Source: a bacterium
GTDB taxonomy: Bacteria; Vulcanimicrobiota; Vulcanimicrobiia; Vulcanimicrobiales; SCRA01
Assembly (NCBI GenBank): GCA_004297985.1
Contig: SCRA01000087.1
Coordinates: 1 to 64,000, forward strand
Length of the DNA: 64,000 bases
Direction: 5' to 3'
Shown: one piece after another, positions 8,438-17,127 of the stretch
How the letters are laid out: every line of letters starts with the position of its first letter
Numbering within the stretch: position 1 is the stretch's first letter
Notes under the pieces: generated by a model
Seen by the model: only the letters and a program-made list of their open reading frames with translations
What the model was told of the DNA's origin: nothing
Database searches by the model: none
Position numbers and translations under genes: made by a program

Positions 8438-10939
8438 CTACGCCGTCGCCTCTTGACGCCGCGGCGGAGGCGGCGGCTCCAACTTGGGCAACGTGCTGAA
8501 CTTCAGCTTGTTCGGATCGTCGGGGTCGATCTCGGAAAGGATACGATCGCCGGCCTTGAACGTGCCCTTGAGCATCTCCTCTGCCAGCGCATCCTCGACT
8601 TCGCGCTGGATCGCGCGGCGCAACGGGCGTGCACCGAACTGCGGATCCCAGCCCTTCTTGGCAAGCAGCGCCTTCGCGTCCTCGGTGACTTCGAGGTCCA
8701 TTTCTTGAGCCTTGACCTCGTGAACGACCTTCGCCAGCTCTAGGCCCACGATCTGTTTGATCTGCTCCATGGTGAGCGGGTGGAAGACGACCGTCTCGTC
8801 GACGCGGTTGAGGAACTCCGGGCGAAAGACGTGCTTGACCTCATCGAGCACTTTGTTCTTCATCCGTTCGTAGGCTTTGGTCTCGTCGACGTTCTGGTCC
8901 TTGCTCGGCCGGAAGCCGATCTCCGTGCTGGTGGCCATCCCCGTGGCGCCGACGTTCGACGTCATGATGATAACGCTATTCTTGAAGTCGACGACACGCC
9001 CTTGACTATCCGTCAGACGCCCGTCCTCTAACACCTGCAGCAATAGGTTGAAGACGTCGGGGTGGGCCTTCTCGATCTCGTCGAGCAGTACCACGCTATA
9101 GGGGCGGCGGCGCACCGCCTCCGTCAACTGACCGCCCTCCTCGTAGCCTACGTATCCTGGAGGAGCACCCACCAGGCGCGAGACGGAGTACTTCTCCATG
9201 TACTCGCTCATGTCGATGCGGACCATCGCTTCCTGGTCGTCGAACATGAACTCGGCCAATGCCCGCGCCAGCTCCGTCTTGCCCACGCCGGTGGGGCCGA
9301 GGAAGATGAACGAGCCGATGGGGCGCTTGGGATTCTTGAGTCCGGCGCGCGAGCGGCGAATGGCGCGCGTGACCACCTGCACCGCCTCGTCCTGCCCGAT
9401 GATGCGCTCGTGAAGCTTGTCGGACATCGTGAGCAGTTTCTGCGTCTCCGTCTCCGCCAGCTTGGAGACGGGTATCTTCGTCCAGCTCGCGACGATGTAC
9501 GCGATGTCGTCCGCGGTCACCTGATGGACTTTGTCGCCCATCTTGGCCTTGCGCTCGTGCCACTCCGTCTCGAGGCGTTGCTTCTCCAGACGCAGCTTCT
9601 CCTCGCGATCTCTGATGGCGGCGGCCTTCTCGAACTCCTGAGCCTTGATGACCGCCTCTTTCTCCTGCTTGACGCGGCGAATCTCGGTCTCGACTTCGCG
9701 GATCTCCGGCGGCGGCAGCGTGGCTTGCAGGCGCACGCGGCTCGAGGCCTCGTCGATCAGGTCTACGGCCTTGTCGGGCAGGAAGCGATCCGTGATGTAA
9801 CGGTCCGAAAGCTTGGCCGCCGCTACCAGCGCTTCATCGGTGATCTTGACGCGATGATGGGCCTCGTAGCGATCGCGCAGGCCCTTGAGTATCTCGACCG
9901 TCTCCTCGACGCTGGGCTCGCCGACCTTGATTGGTTGGAAACGCCGCTCGAGCGCGGAGTCCTTCTCGATGTGCTTGCGATACTCGTTGAGCGTGGTGGC
10001 ACCGATGCATTGCAGTTCGCCGCGCGCCAGCGCCGGCTTGATGATGTTGGAGGCATCGATCGCGCCTTCGGCGGCGCCGGCCCCAACCAGCGTGTGGAGC
10101 TCATCGATGAAGAGGATGATCTCGCCGGCGGCACCGCGGATCTCGTCCATCACGCGCTTCATGCGCTCCTCGAACTCGCCGCGATACTTCGTGCCGGCAA
10201 CCAGGCCCGCGAGGTCGAGTGTGATGACGCGGCGGTCGCGCAACGGTTCCGGAACCTCGCCTTTGATCACGCGCTGCGCCAGCCCCTCGGCGATCGCCGT
10301 CTTGCCGACGCCGGGCTCACCGATCAGCGCCGGGTTGTTCTTCGTGCGCCGGCTGAGGATCTGGATGACGCGCTCGATCTCTCCGGCGCGTCCGATCACC
10401 GGATCGAGTTTGCCGTCGCGCGCGAGTTGCGTCAGGTCCCGGCCGTATGCGTCGAGCGTGGGCGTCTTCGACTTGCCTTTGGGCTGGGGAGCCTGCCCTT
10501 CGGCGCCGAGCAGGCTGGTCGTCTGGACGCGCACCTTGGCGGGGTCCACGCCCAAGTTCGTCAGGACGCGCGCTGCGACGCCCTCACCCTCACGGATGAG
10601 ACCCAACAGCAGATGCTCGGTTCCGATGTAGTTGTGGTTGAGCTGGCGAGCTTCTTCGAATGCCAGCTCGATGACGCGTTTGGCGCGCGGCGTGAAGACC
10701 ATCTCCTGCTGGACCGTCTGGCCGCCCCGCCCCACGATGGCCTCGACTTCCTGGCGAACTTTGGCCAAGTTGACGCCCAGGGTTTCGAGTACTTTCGCGG
10801 CCAAGCTCTCGCCTTCGCTGATGATCCCGAGCAGGATGTGCTCCGTCCCGATGTAGTTGTTGCCGAGCCGCTGCGCCTCTTCTTGCGCCAAGACGATCGA
10901 TCTGCGCGCGCGTTCGGTGAAAGGTTCCCACATTGACAT
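8438..10939 (-). CDS. clpC: ATP-dependent Clp protease ATPase ClpC
   Basis: An 833-residue Hsp100 unfoldase that feeds substrates to ClpP. Order: two Clp_N repeats (residues about 1-145, each with NYIGTEH(I/L)LLG), NBD1 with Walker [14 protein letters not shown] near 205 and [12 protein letters not shown], the middle M-domain with a UVR-type helix (about 410-450) that distinguishes ClpC from ClpA and ClpB, NBD2 with [16 protein letters not shown] near 550 and the pore loop [13 protein letters not shown], then the C-terminal D2-small domain. The length is normal. It belongs with mcsB and mcsA upstream, which in Firmicutes mark substrates by arginine phosphorylation for ClpC. The start is MSMWEPF, with a GGGGGAAA ribosome site about 10 bases ahead. 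Confidence 0.96.
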   Translation of the reverse strand: MSMWEPFTERARRSIVLAQEEAQRLGNNYIGTEHILLGIISEGESLAAKVLETLGVNLAKVRQEVEAIVGRGGQTVQQEMVFTPRAKRVIELAFEEARQLNHNYIGTEHLLLGLIREGEGVAARVLTNLGVDPAKVRVQTTSLLGAEGQAPQPKGKSKTPTLDAYGRDLTQLARDGKLDPVIGRAGEIERVIQILSRRTKNNPALIGEPGVGKTAIAEGLAQRVIKGEVPEPLRDRRVITLDLAGLVAGTKYRGEFEERMKRVMDEIRGAAGEIILFIDELHTLVGAGAAEGAIDASNIIKPALARGELQCIGATTLNEYRKHIEKDSALERRFQPIKVGEPSVEETVEILKGLRDRYEAHHRVKITDEALVAAAKLSDRYITDRFLPDKAVDLIDEASSRVRLQATLPPPEIREVETEIRRVKQEKEAVIKAQEFEKAAAIRDREEKLRLEKQRLETEWHERKAKMGDKVHQVTADDIAYIVASWTKIPVSKLAETETQKLLTMSDKLHERIIGQDEAVQVVTRAIRRSRAGLKNPKRPIGSFIFLGPTGVGKTELARALAEFMFDDQEAMVRIDMSEYMEKYSVSRLVGAPPGYVGYEEGGQLTEAVRRRPYSVVLLDEIEKAHPDVFNLLLQVLEDGRLTDSQGRVVDFKNSVIIMTSNVGATGMATSTEIGFRPSKDQNVDETKAYERMKNKVLDEVKHVFRPEFLNRVDETVVFHPLTMEQIKQIVGLELAKVVHEVKAQEMDLEVTEDAKALLAKKGWDPQFGARPLRRAIQREVEDALAEEMLKGTFKAGDRILSEIDPDDPNKLKFSTLPKLEPPPPPRRQEATA

Positions 10940-11108
10940 CGTTAGCGAGTTTCCCCCATCCGGTGCGGCCGGAGCGCTAGCAGCATCTGCCCTGCTTCCG
11001 GCTCAACACCGTGCACCCCTACAACGTCGCTCGGCCGCGCAGGGATGCAGGCGCATGCGGAGATCAAGCGGGCGGCACCCAGGCTCGGCGGCTCCGCCGG
11101 GCGCTTTC

Positions 11109-12152
11109 TCAGCAGGGACAGGCGGCGAACGTCTCGCGCAGGAGCGTGGCGCGCAGCCGGCTTGCGGAGGCGTCATCCCCCGCTCGCCCCAGCCCCGCGG
11201 AGCCGATCCGCGACAGCAAACCGTTCAGGGTGGTGCGCGCGATCTCGGGCAGAATCCGCTCACAACTCCCCCAACGCACCAAGGAGAGCAGCTCCGCGGC
11301 CTCGCCGTATCCGATGGATCGCGCCGTCTTCAGCGTGCCGTACGCGCGCCAGATGCGATCGACGACGGCGTCGTACGCCGTGCGCAAGAGTTCCTCGCGC
11401 GCCGCCCGCTCCCGATCGGCAAGCGTTCGCACCACGCCCTCGACTTTCGCCAGCAGATCGCGCTCGCCGGTGCCGAGCGTCACTTCATTGCTGATCTGGA
11501 AGATGGCGCCGGCTGCATCGGTGCCTTCGCCATAGATGCCGCGCGCCGCCACGCCAAGACCGCGCAGTCCCTCGAAAACATGCCCCAACGCGCCGCCGAT
11601 CGCCAGGGCGGGCAGGTGCAGCATAACACTGGCCCGCATCCCCGTGCCCACGTTGCTGGGGCTGGCCGTGAGGTAACCGAAGCGCTCCGAGAACGCGATG
11701 TCGAGACGCTGTTCGAGTGCGTCGTCGATGGCGTCCAACCGAGCGTAGGCACGTTGCAGATCCAGGCCGGGAAGGATGCACTGCAGCCGCACATGGTCCT
11801 CTTCATTCACCATGGCGCTCGTATCCGCGTCGAAGAGCAGAAAGGTGCCGCTGCCCTGCGCGGCCATCTGTGGGCTGATCAGAAACTTCTCCACGAGGAT
11901 GCTGCGCGCGCGTTCCGAGAGCTCGCCCAGATCGTGCGCTCGCAGACCGGGGGCCGCGTCTCGCGCCGCCGCGCAGACGACTGCGCAGACCCCGCGACGC
12001 TCTGCGCCGTCGGCAAGCGAGGGGAAGCGACGGCCAGTGAGATTGCGCGCGAGACGCACGCGCGTGCTGACGGCGAGGTCGGTTCCGGGACCCTCGCGTT
12101 CCATCCAGGCAGGCGTCTCGCTCAGCAGAGCGGTGAGTTCGTCGCTCTTCAC
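11109..12152 (-). CDS. mcsB: Protein arginine kinase McsB
   Basis: A 347-residue bacterial phosphagen-kinase relative that phosphorylates arginines in aberrant proteins and so marks them for ClpC-ClpP. Motifs: STRVRLARNL (29-38, nucleotide binding), NEEDHVRLQ (116-124, acidic active-site residues), PSNVGTGMRASVMLHLPAL (165 onward), RGIYGEG, and FQISNEVTLG. In Bacillus the residue before the Pro of CPTNVGTG is Cys167; here the aligned residue is Ser164 (TASPSNVGTG). Annotation starts at GTG 12152, which overlaps the mcsA stop as GTGA and gives the usual family length. A longer upstream frame would run through mcsA and is rejected. Confidence 0.9.
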   Translation of the reverse strand: MKSDELTALLSETPAWMEREGPGTDLAVSTRVRLARNLTGRRFPSLADGAERRGVCAVVCAAARDAAPGLRAHDLGELSERARSILVEKFLISPQMAAQGSGTFLLFDADTSAMVNEEDHVRLQCILPGLDLQRAYARLDAIDDALEQRLDIAFSERFGYLTASPSNVGTGMRASVMLHLPALAIGGALGHVFEGLRGLGVAARGIYGEGTDAAGAIFQISNEVTLGTGERDLLAKVEGVVRTLADRERAAREELLRTAYDAVVDRIWRAYGTLKTARSIGYGEAAELLSLVRWGSCERILPEIARTTLNGLLSRIGSAGLGRAGDDASASRLRATLLRETFAACPC

Positions 12153-12487
12153 GCGTCGCTCCGCTGCTGAGCGTCGAGAAGGCGCAGGCGTCGCCCCCGG
12201 CGCGCAGGAATCTTGCCGCCGTGCGAACAGCCCGCTTGGATCTCCGCCAGCAAAGGCTCCAGGCGTTCGGCGAAGGCTCCGTAGCACTGCCCACAGCCCA
12301 ACAACTGCGTCCGGGCAACGGTATCGAAGGATCGACCGCAGCCCTCGCAGTGCGGTTCGTGCTCTGCGCCGCGCTCACCGGCGACGGCGGCGCAGACGGC
12401 GCAGAGGTCAACGCTTCGCGCGCTTCCGTCGGCGATGCGCGTGACGCGAATCCCGGCTTCACGATCGCGGCAGTTCTCGCACAACAC
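12149..12487 (-). CDS. mcsA: McsA-type zinc-finger activator of McsB, short form
   Basis: A 112-residue protein with four CxxC knuckles (CENC, CAVC, CEGC, CGQC), the two zinc fingers by which McsA binds and activates McsB. The conserved stretch LLAEIQAGCSHGGKIP follows. The C-terminal UVR coiled-coil of Bacillus McsA (about 185 residues in total) is missing. The start is uncertain: GTG at 12487 gives the family-typical MLCENC N-terminus, and TTG at 12493 is two codons upstream. The stop overlaps the mcsB start as GTGA. No ctsR precedes it, unlike the Firmicutes ctsR-mcsA-mcsB-clpC operon. Confidence 0.85.
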   Translation of the reverse strand: MLCENCRDREAGIRVTRIADGSARSVDLCAVCAAVAGERGAEHEPHCEGCGRSFDTVARTQLLGCGQCYGAFAERLEPLLAEIQAGCSHGGKIPARRGRRLRLLDAQQRSDA

Positions 12488-12824
12488 GAGCAAGGCGGTT
12501 CGCGCATTGACGAAGCCGCCCTCCCATTGACCGCGCGATCTGCGACGATCGGGACCTCGAGCGGTGGAACCCTACTCTGACCGGAGCCGCTCTACTGTGC
12601 GGGCACGCGAGGTGCCATTTGCGTTCGCCCCGCCTGCGGTTTCGGGCTCGCCGACGCGCTCGAGGTGCCTCTGAGTCTAGCACTATTTTCGCCGCACGTC
12701 ATGGGGACGAATCCCACCCGAACGGTTGGTCGTTCGCCTTAGCATGGCACGGAAAAACGCGCTTCGCGCCTGGGACCTGAGTCGCACGGCGGAGCCTTCA
12801 CGGAGACGCCGAAGAGTGGCCCCC
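12488..12824. other. Divergent intergenic region, mcsA / SufT-like gene
   Basis: 337 bases with no credible gene. It must carry the promoters of the mcsA-mcsB-clpC operon (leftward) and of the SufT-like gene (rightward). I looked for the tandem GGTCAAA heptads bound by CtsR and for a CIRCE element and saw neither. Confidence 0.6.
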
Positions 12825-13133
12825 ATGCTGACATACGACGCGGTGCGCGAAGCACTCCGGGACGTCTACGACCCCGAACTCAACATCTCGATGGTGGAGC
12901 TGGGCTTGGTCTACGGAATCGACATCGAAGGCCCCGAGAAGGATCAGGTCACGGTGACCATGACCTTCACCTCGCCGATGTGTCCCGTCGGTCCGATGTT
13001 CAAGAAGGCCGTGGAGGACAAGGTGACCGGTCTGGGCGCCAAGCAGATCAACGTGGAGATCACCTTCTCGCCGCCGTGGGACCCGCGAACCATGGCCTCC
13101 GAGGATGCGAAGATGGAGCTCGGAATCTGGTAG
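12825..13133 (+). CDS. MIP18/SufT family iron-sulfur cluster assembly protein
   Basis: A 102-residue DUF59/MIP18 domain protein of the SufT/PaaD type, which helps mature cytosolic Fe-S proteins. Recognisable elements are YDPELNISMVELGLVYGI near the start and MTFTSPMCPVGP around residues 46-57, containing the family's functional cysteine. The C-terminal FSPPWDPRTMASEDAKMELGI closes the domain. The start at 12825 (MLTYDAV) is chosen because the domain begins there; an ATG at 12726 would add 33 basic residues unlike the family. No suf or isc genes are adjacent. Confidence 0.85.
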   Translation: MLTYDAVREALRDVYDPELNISMVELGLVYGIDIEGPEKDQVTVTMTFTSPMCPVGPMFKKAVEDKVTGLGAKQINVEITFSPPWDPRTMASEDAKMELGIW

Positions 13134-13205
13134 AGCCGCTCCCGGAAGCCCGGGAAACCTCCGTGGAGGAGATGCCGGTCACACGACGGTGGCATTTCCT
13201 CCTCT

Positions 13206-14798
13206 ATGATGGCGGAGTATCGACCAACCGGTGCGCCGCCGATATCATGGAGGATGGCCCCGACGTTACCGCGTCTCTATCCGGCGACCATCGAGCGGAT
13301 GCGTCCGGTACGCTGGCTCGATGAGCATCGAAGACTGCCCGTTCGCCTGGTTATCGCCCCGCCCGGCTGGGGGAAGACCACGCTTCTGGCGGCATACGCT
13401 CGCCTTACCCCACGGGCGATCTACTACCGGCTGACTCCCGACCAGGAGGCAGCCCCTTGTTGCGCCGGGATCGCCGCCGCCGCGCAACTCGAAGCGGCCC
13501 CGCAGAACGCGGCGGCCCTCATCGAGGCGCTCCAGCCGCTCCTGCCCGCCGTCTTGCTGCTGGATGACGCGCACGTGGGCAGCCCTCAAACACGCGCCCT
13601 CGTCAATGCGCTGGTCTCCGACTCGCCGCCCGAACTCGACTTCGTCATCGCCGGGCGCTCGCGTGGTGCGATCGAGGCGGATCGTTGGCTGACCGAAGGG
13701 ATCGCGGTGCTTTTTGGACCCGCGGGACTAGCCTTCGACGAGCGAGAGACCGGCCAACTCGCCCTGCGCTTGGGCGTGCAAGCCAGCGAGACAGGCGTGG
13801 CACGTCTGGTTCGCAGCACGGAGGGCTGGCCCATCGCCGTGGCGGGAGCGCTGCGCTCGGCTAGCATGCTTCGGCTGCGCATCGAGGGAGCCTACGACAC
13901 GTGGCGCAGGGACAGCGGACTGGCCTTCCACGACTTCATCGGCCGTGAGCTGGCACGTGCCGGCGAATGGGCGGAGCACGATCTGCGGCGCCTCGCCGCG
14001 GAGCCGGGCGCCGAGTCGCGCGAGCCGTACGCGACACGCTTGGAGCGCGAAGGCCTCTTCGTCCAACGCGTGGGCGGCGTCGTTCGCCTCCAGGCGGTCG
14101 TCGCCGGCGCCCTCGCGCCCTCCGAGCAGCCGTCGGCCGCGCCGCTCGGCGCGGAGCTCGCGCCGCTGCAGGTGCGGATGTTCGGGCCTTTCGACGCACG
14201 CGTCGGGGCGCGTGAGATCCCCTGGGTGCGCCGCCGCGATCAGCAGATCGTGCAGTACCTCTTGCTGCGGCCCAACGGCTCGGCGACCCGCAGTGAGGTC
14301 ATCGAGACGTTCTGGCCCGACGCCAACTCCGATGCCGCGGCGCAGAGCCTGCGCACCGCGTGCAGCAACGTCCGCAAGGCGCTCTCCGCCGTCGTCGGCG
14401 CCGTCAACGTGGAACGGTATTTCTGCTCGCGCGGCGACGTGGCGCTGCGCCCGCAAAGCCTCTCGGTCGACGTGCGTCAGTTCCGCGTCCAGGTGACCGA
14501 GGGTGACCGCGAGTTCGAAGCGGGACGCGCGGAACAGGCGCTCATACACTACCGCTCCGCCGAGGCGCTCTACCAAGGCGATCTGCTGGCGGACGAAGTG
14601 GAAGGACCGTGGCTGACGGCGCGCCGGGAGAATTTGCGCCAACTATACGCCCACGTGCTCGAGCGATCCGCCGAGATATGGATGGAGCGCGGCGAGCCCG
14701 CGCTCGAACGCCGCTACGCGGAGCGCCTCGCAGAGCTGCGCACGCCGCATCAATTACCGGCGCGTGCGACGGCGCTGCGCGCGATCACGCGCTCGTAG
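13206..14798 (+). CDS. MalT-type ATPase fused to a BTAD (SARP-like) DNA-binding regulator
   Basis: 530 residues. The N-terminal part is a STAND-type NTPase like that of MalT/LuxR-family activators, with P-loop VIAPPGWGKTTLLA at about 49-62 and a Walker-B-like LLLDDAHVG near 116-125. From about residue 323 follows an OmpR-like winged helix (LQVRMFGPFDARVG, then RSEVIETFWPDAN) and from about 415 a bacterial transcriptional activation domain (ADEVEGPWLTARRENLRQLY). It is therefore a signal-dependent transcriptional activator with BTAD output rather than a LuxR helix-turn-helix. The ligand and targets are unknown. Other possible starts are 13254 and 13299. The last 49 bases overlap the convergent membrane-protein gene. 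Confidence 0.8.
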   Translation: MMAEYRPTGAPPISWRMAPTLPRLYPATIERMRPVRWLDEHRRLPVRLVIAPPGWGKTTLLAAYARLTPRAIYYRLTPDQEAAPCCAGIAAAAQLEAAPQNAAALIEALQPLLPAVLLLDDAHVGSPQTRALVNALVSDSPPELDFVIAGRSRGAIEADRWLTEGIAVLFGPAGLAFDERETGQLALRLGVQASETGVARLVRSTEGWPIAVAGALRSASMLRLRIEGAYDTWRRDSGLAFHDFIGRELARAGEWAEHDLRRLAAEPGAESREPYATRLEREGLFVQRVGGVVRLQAVVAGALAPSEQPSAAPLGAELAPLQVRMFGPFDARVGAREIPWVRRRDQQIVQYLLLRPNGSATRSEVIETFWPDANSDAAAQSLRTACSNVRKALSAVVGAVNVERYFCSRGDVALRPQSLSVDVRQFRVQVTEGDREFEAGRAEQALIHYRSAEALYQGDLLADEVEGPWLTARRENLRQLYAHVLERSAEIWMERGEPALERRYAERLAELRTPHQLPARATALRAITRS

Positions 14799-16174
14799 AG
14801 CACGTAACGCGCATCGCGCCGCACTAGCCTCCAATCGCTCGAGCGCGCCAGCGCGCGCGCGAAGCGCCCGTCGCGGCGCGCGATGACGGTGTTGACGTTC
14901 CAGGCGTTCAAACGAGCACGCCAATGCGGCGCTACGCCGACGATGGTCAGGTAGTCGTTCCACACCGGCACCGGATATGGGTCGCAGCGCGAGTCGACGA
15001 AGACGCGCACCCCGGGCTTGCCGATCGCCGCTGAGCACCACGAGAAGTCTTCGCAAAGCAGGCGATGGGGGCTTCGTTCACGCTCCAGATAGGTAAGCGT
15101 GGCTCGCGGCGCCACCCGCTCGGGGGTCACGTGTCGCGCGCGCAGGACCACCGCCACCACCAGCAGTGCGCTCATCGCCACCGCGATCCGCGAGAGCACC
15201 GTCGTGCGCGCCGCCGCCTCTGTCTGCCTGCCTGCGCCGGAAGGCCAGCGCTGCATCAGCCACGCTCCCGCGAGCGGGGCCAGCGCGATCCCGGCCAGCG
15301 GCACGTTGCGCACATGGGCGAACGCCAAGACGAGAAAGACCGCGGCCAGCGGTATCTCGCGCAGGGTGAGCAGGCGCGAGCGCAGCCCTAGGAAGGCCAA
15401 GAGCGCCAAGGGGAGCGCTCCGGCGACGAGCGAGAGATCTTGCAGGTTGGCGGGGCGCCACTCTTGGATCGTCCGCGCGATGGGGGACCGGAAGAGCTCG
15501 ATCGCATAGGCGTCGAGACCCCAGCCAAAGGGGTTGACCCACGTCGCCATGCCGACGCCGCCCGCCAACACGAAGCGCCGGCCGATCGCGGGCGTCAGGG
15601 AGCGCGTCTCCAGCCACCGCCCCGCCGCATCGAGCAGCACGACGCACGGAGCGATCACAACGCTCGCATGCACGTTGCTCCACAGCGCCGTCAGCGGAAG
15701 CACCAGCCACAGCCGCCATCCCTCGTCGTCGAGAAGAACGAGCAGGGCGGCCAGGAGAGGCCAGGCCGCCACCTGCGCCCGAGCCCCGAACGACTCGAGC
15801 ATGGAGATACCCGCCAGGCCGACGCAGAGCGCCAGCGCCGTGCCGCGCACGCCGCGGCTGGCGCAGCGCCGCTCGACCAAGATCAACGCGGCAAAGGCGC
15901 ACGCGGCGATCAGCAGCGCGAAGAGCGGATAGCCGGCACCCGACCATACGACATGAGCGGCGAGGCCGTAGAGCCACTCCTGGGGCACCCAGGGCGCCCC
16001 GACCGCCGTGAACGTCTCGGTGCCCAGCGTACGCGGAATCCGGTGCGTCGCGAGGATCGTCTGACCGAGCCAGTTCTGCCACGGGAAGTCGCCGTCGGGC
16101 GCGAGCACGAAGAGCGCGCCCGCACCGAAGACCACGGCGAAGACAAGCCGCACGAGCCCCCGCTGCCAGCTCAT
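14750..16174 (-). CDS. Polytopic membrane protein, GT-C-like, end of Tad operon
   Basis: A 474-residue integral membrane protein with about ten to twelve hydrophobic segments and a C-terminal soluble tail. Family-like landmarks are APWVPQEWLYG near residue 58, ALWSNVHAS, WVNPFGWGLDAY, IQEWRPAN, and the tail motif VFVDSRCDPYPVPVWNDY near 410. These resemble uncharacterised GT-C-type membrane proteins that share an acidic first loop and NPFG motif. A lipid-linked sugar transferase role is possible but unproven. The start at 16174 overlaps the DUF192 stop as ATGA, so it is the last gene of the minus-strand Tad operon. Pilin or pilus-protein glycosylation would fit the context. Confidence 0.55.
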   Translation of the reverse strand: MSWQRGLVRLVFAVVFGAGALFVLAPDGDFPWQNWLGQTILATHRIPRTLGTETFTAVGAPWVPQEWLYGLAAHVVWSGAGYPLFALLIAACAFAALILVERRCASRGVRGTALALCVGLAGISMLESFGARAQVAAWPLLAALLVLLDDEGWRLWLVLPLTALWSNVHASVVIAPCVVLLDAAGRWLETRSLTPAIGRRFVLAGGVGMATWVNPFGWGLDAYAIELFRSPIARTIQEWRPANLQDLSLVAGALPLALLAFLGLRSRLLTLREIPLAAVFLVLAFAHVRNVPLAGIALAPLAGAWLMQRWPSGAGRQTEAAARTTVLSRIAVAMSALLVVAVVLRARHVTPERVAPRATLTYLERERSPHRLLCEDFSWCSAAIGKPGVRVFVDSRCDPYPVPVWNDYLTIVGVAPHWRARLNAWNVNTVIARRDGRFARALARSSDWRLVRRDARYVLYERVIARSAVARAGN

Positions 16175-16515
16175 GACAAGGTGAGGCGATCTCCGAGCGC
16201 GATGTCGTTGGCGCGCAGGGCGCCAGCCCCCAGCTCGACCACGGCATGGGCACCGCGGCAGGCGATCAGCGTTCGCCAGGGGCGGGCGATCTCGACTTCG
16301 CGCAGTACCGTCCCCTCGCGATCGAGGAACACGACGTCGATCGATGCCCGCATCCCGATGGTATGGATCGCGGCACAGCCTTCGATCCACAACCCCTCGT
16401 CGGGGCTGACGCTCCGCCGCGAAAGAAGACCGACCGCGCGGTCCAGGAAGCGGTCGGCGCGGCGTATGCGCTGCGCGATGAGCCGGCCCGTGGTGGCGTT
16501 ATAGAGCGCAAACAC
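16171..16515 (-). CDS. DUF192 family protein
   Basis: A 114-residue protein spanning the DUF192 fold: RAVGLLSRRSVSPDEGLWIEGC, then the conserved core IHTIGMRASIDVVFLDREGTV and the closing AVVELGAGALRANDIALGDRLTL. DUF192 proteins have no settled function; many are exported, but this one has no signal peptide. The GTG start at 16515 directly abuts the TAA of the prepilin peptidase upstream, and its stop overlaps the membrane-protein start, so it is co-transcribed with the Tad genes. Confidence 0.8.
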   Translation of the reverse strand: MFALYNATTGRLIAQRIRRADRFLDRAVGLLSRRSVSPDEGLWIEGCAAIHTIGMRASIDVVFLDREGTVLREVEIARPWRTLIACRGAHAVVELGAGALRANDIALGDRLTLS

Positions 16516-17127
16516 TTAGAACGGTCCTCCCAGTGCAAGTCCGGCTGCGATAGCCGTGATCAAGTAGGGGGCGAAGGCGATCGGTCCACGCTTGCGCCGC
16601 AGCATCGCTGCGCCGAACGCCGCCAGCGAGACGAGCGCGAACAACAGCGCCGCCATCTGGATGCCCAGCACCGCTCCTCCGAGCGCCGCCAACTCGACGT
16701 CGCCCCATCCCATGCCCCTGCCGCGCGTGAGCAGCGCCGTCAACGCGAAGGGCGCCGCCAAGACGAGCGCGGAGACCGGCAACGACCAATGGCCTCGAAC
16801 GACACCCACCAGAAGTAACGCGGCCAACGGCGCGAGCGTGAACGCATCGAAGACCAAGCCTCTGGTGACGTCGGTGGTCCAGCTTGCGCTGAGCGCGAAG
16901 ATCAAGAGCGCCGTCAACCCCACCTCGATCCCGAGCGCTCCGCGCGCCTCCTGCGCCACGCCCACTGCGGCGGCACCGGCGATCAGCAGCGGCAACGGCA
17001 CGTGCCCCACCGGGGGCGCGTGGTGGCCCGGCTGGATATCGCGGACGGCATGCGCGCCGACCAGCGAGCCGCCATACGATGCGGTCGCGCAGAGCACGAC
17101 GGCGCCGAGCGCGAGCGGAAGGGTCAT
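16516..17127 (-). CDS. A24 prepilin peptidase (second, divergent copy)
   Basis: A 203-residue polytopic membrane protease of the type IV prepilin peptidase family. Two catalytic aspartates are visible: one in the TTDVTRGLVFD segment (about residues 84-94) and one in GMGWGDVELAALGG (about 137-150, the GxGD motif). The usual R-x-IPN after the first Asp is replaced by RGLVF, and there is no Cys-rich cytoplasmic domain, as expected for CpaA/TadV types. It lies in the same operon as the more canonical peptidase at 21818-22342. Overlap with tadC is ATGA. Confidence 0.75.
   Translation of the reverse strand: MTLPLALGAVVLCATASYGGSLVGAHAVRDIQPGHHAPPVGHVPLPLLIAGAAAVGVAQEARGALGIEVGLTALLIFALSASWTTDVTRGLVFDAFTLAPLAALLLVGVVRGHWSLPVSALVLAAPFALTALLTRGRGMGWGDVELAALGGAVLGIQMAALLFALVSLAAFGAAMLRRKRGPIAFAPYLITAIAAGLALGGPF

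Noticed and set aside
8438-10939. A 624-codon open frame on the plus strand (9062-10936) antisense to clpC
   Set aside because: Its translation is Arg/Leu/Asp-rich with no domain; it is the usual mirror frame of a GC-rich coding strand.
12488-12824. Possible ctsR gene or CtsR/CIRCE boxes ahead of mcsA
   Set aside because: No frame resembles CtsR, and neither GGTCAAA tandem heptads nor a CIRCE inverted repeat is present.
13140-13155. Hairpin TCCCGG-AAGC-CCGGGA after the SufT-like gene as a terminator
   Set aside because: The stem is only 6 bp and is followed by AACCTCCG, with no T-tract; too weak to list.
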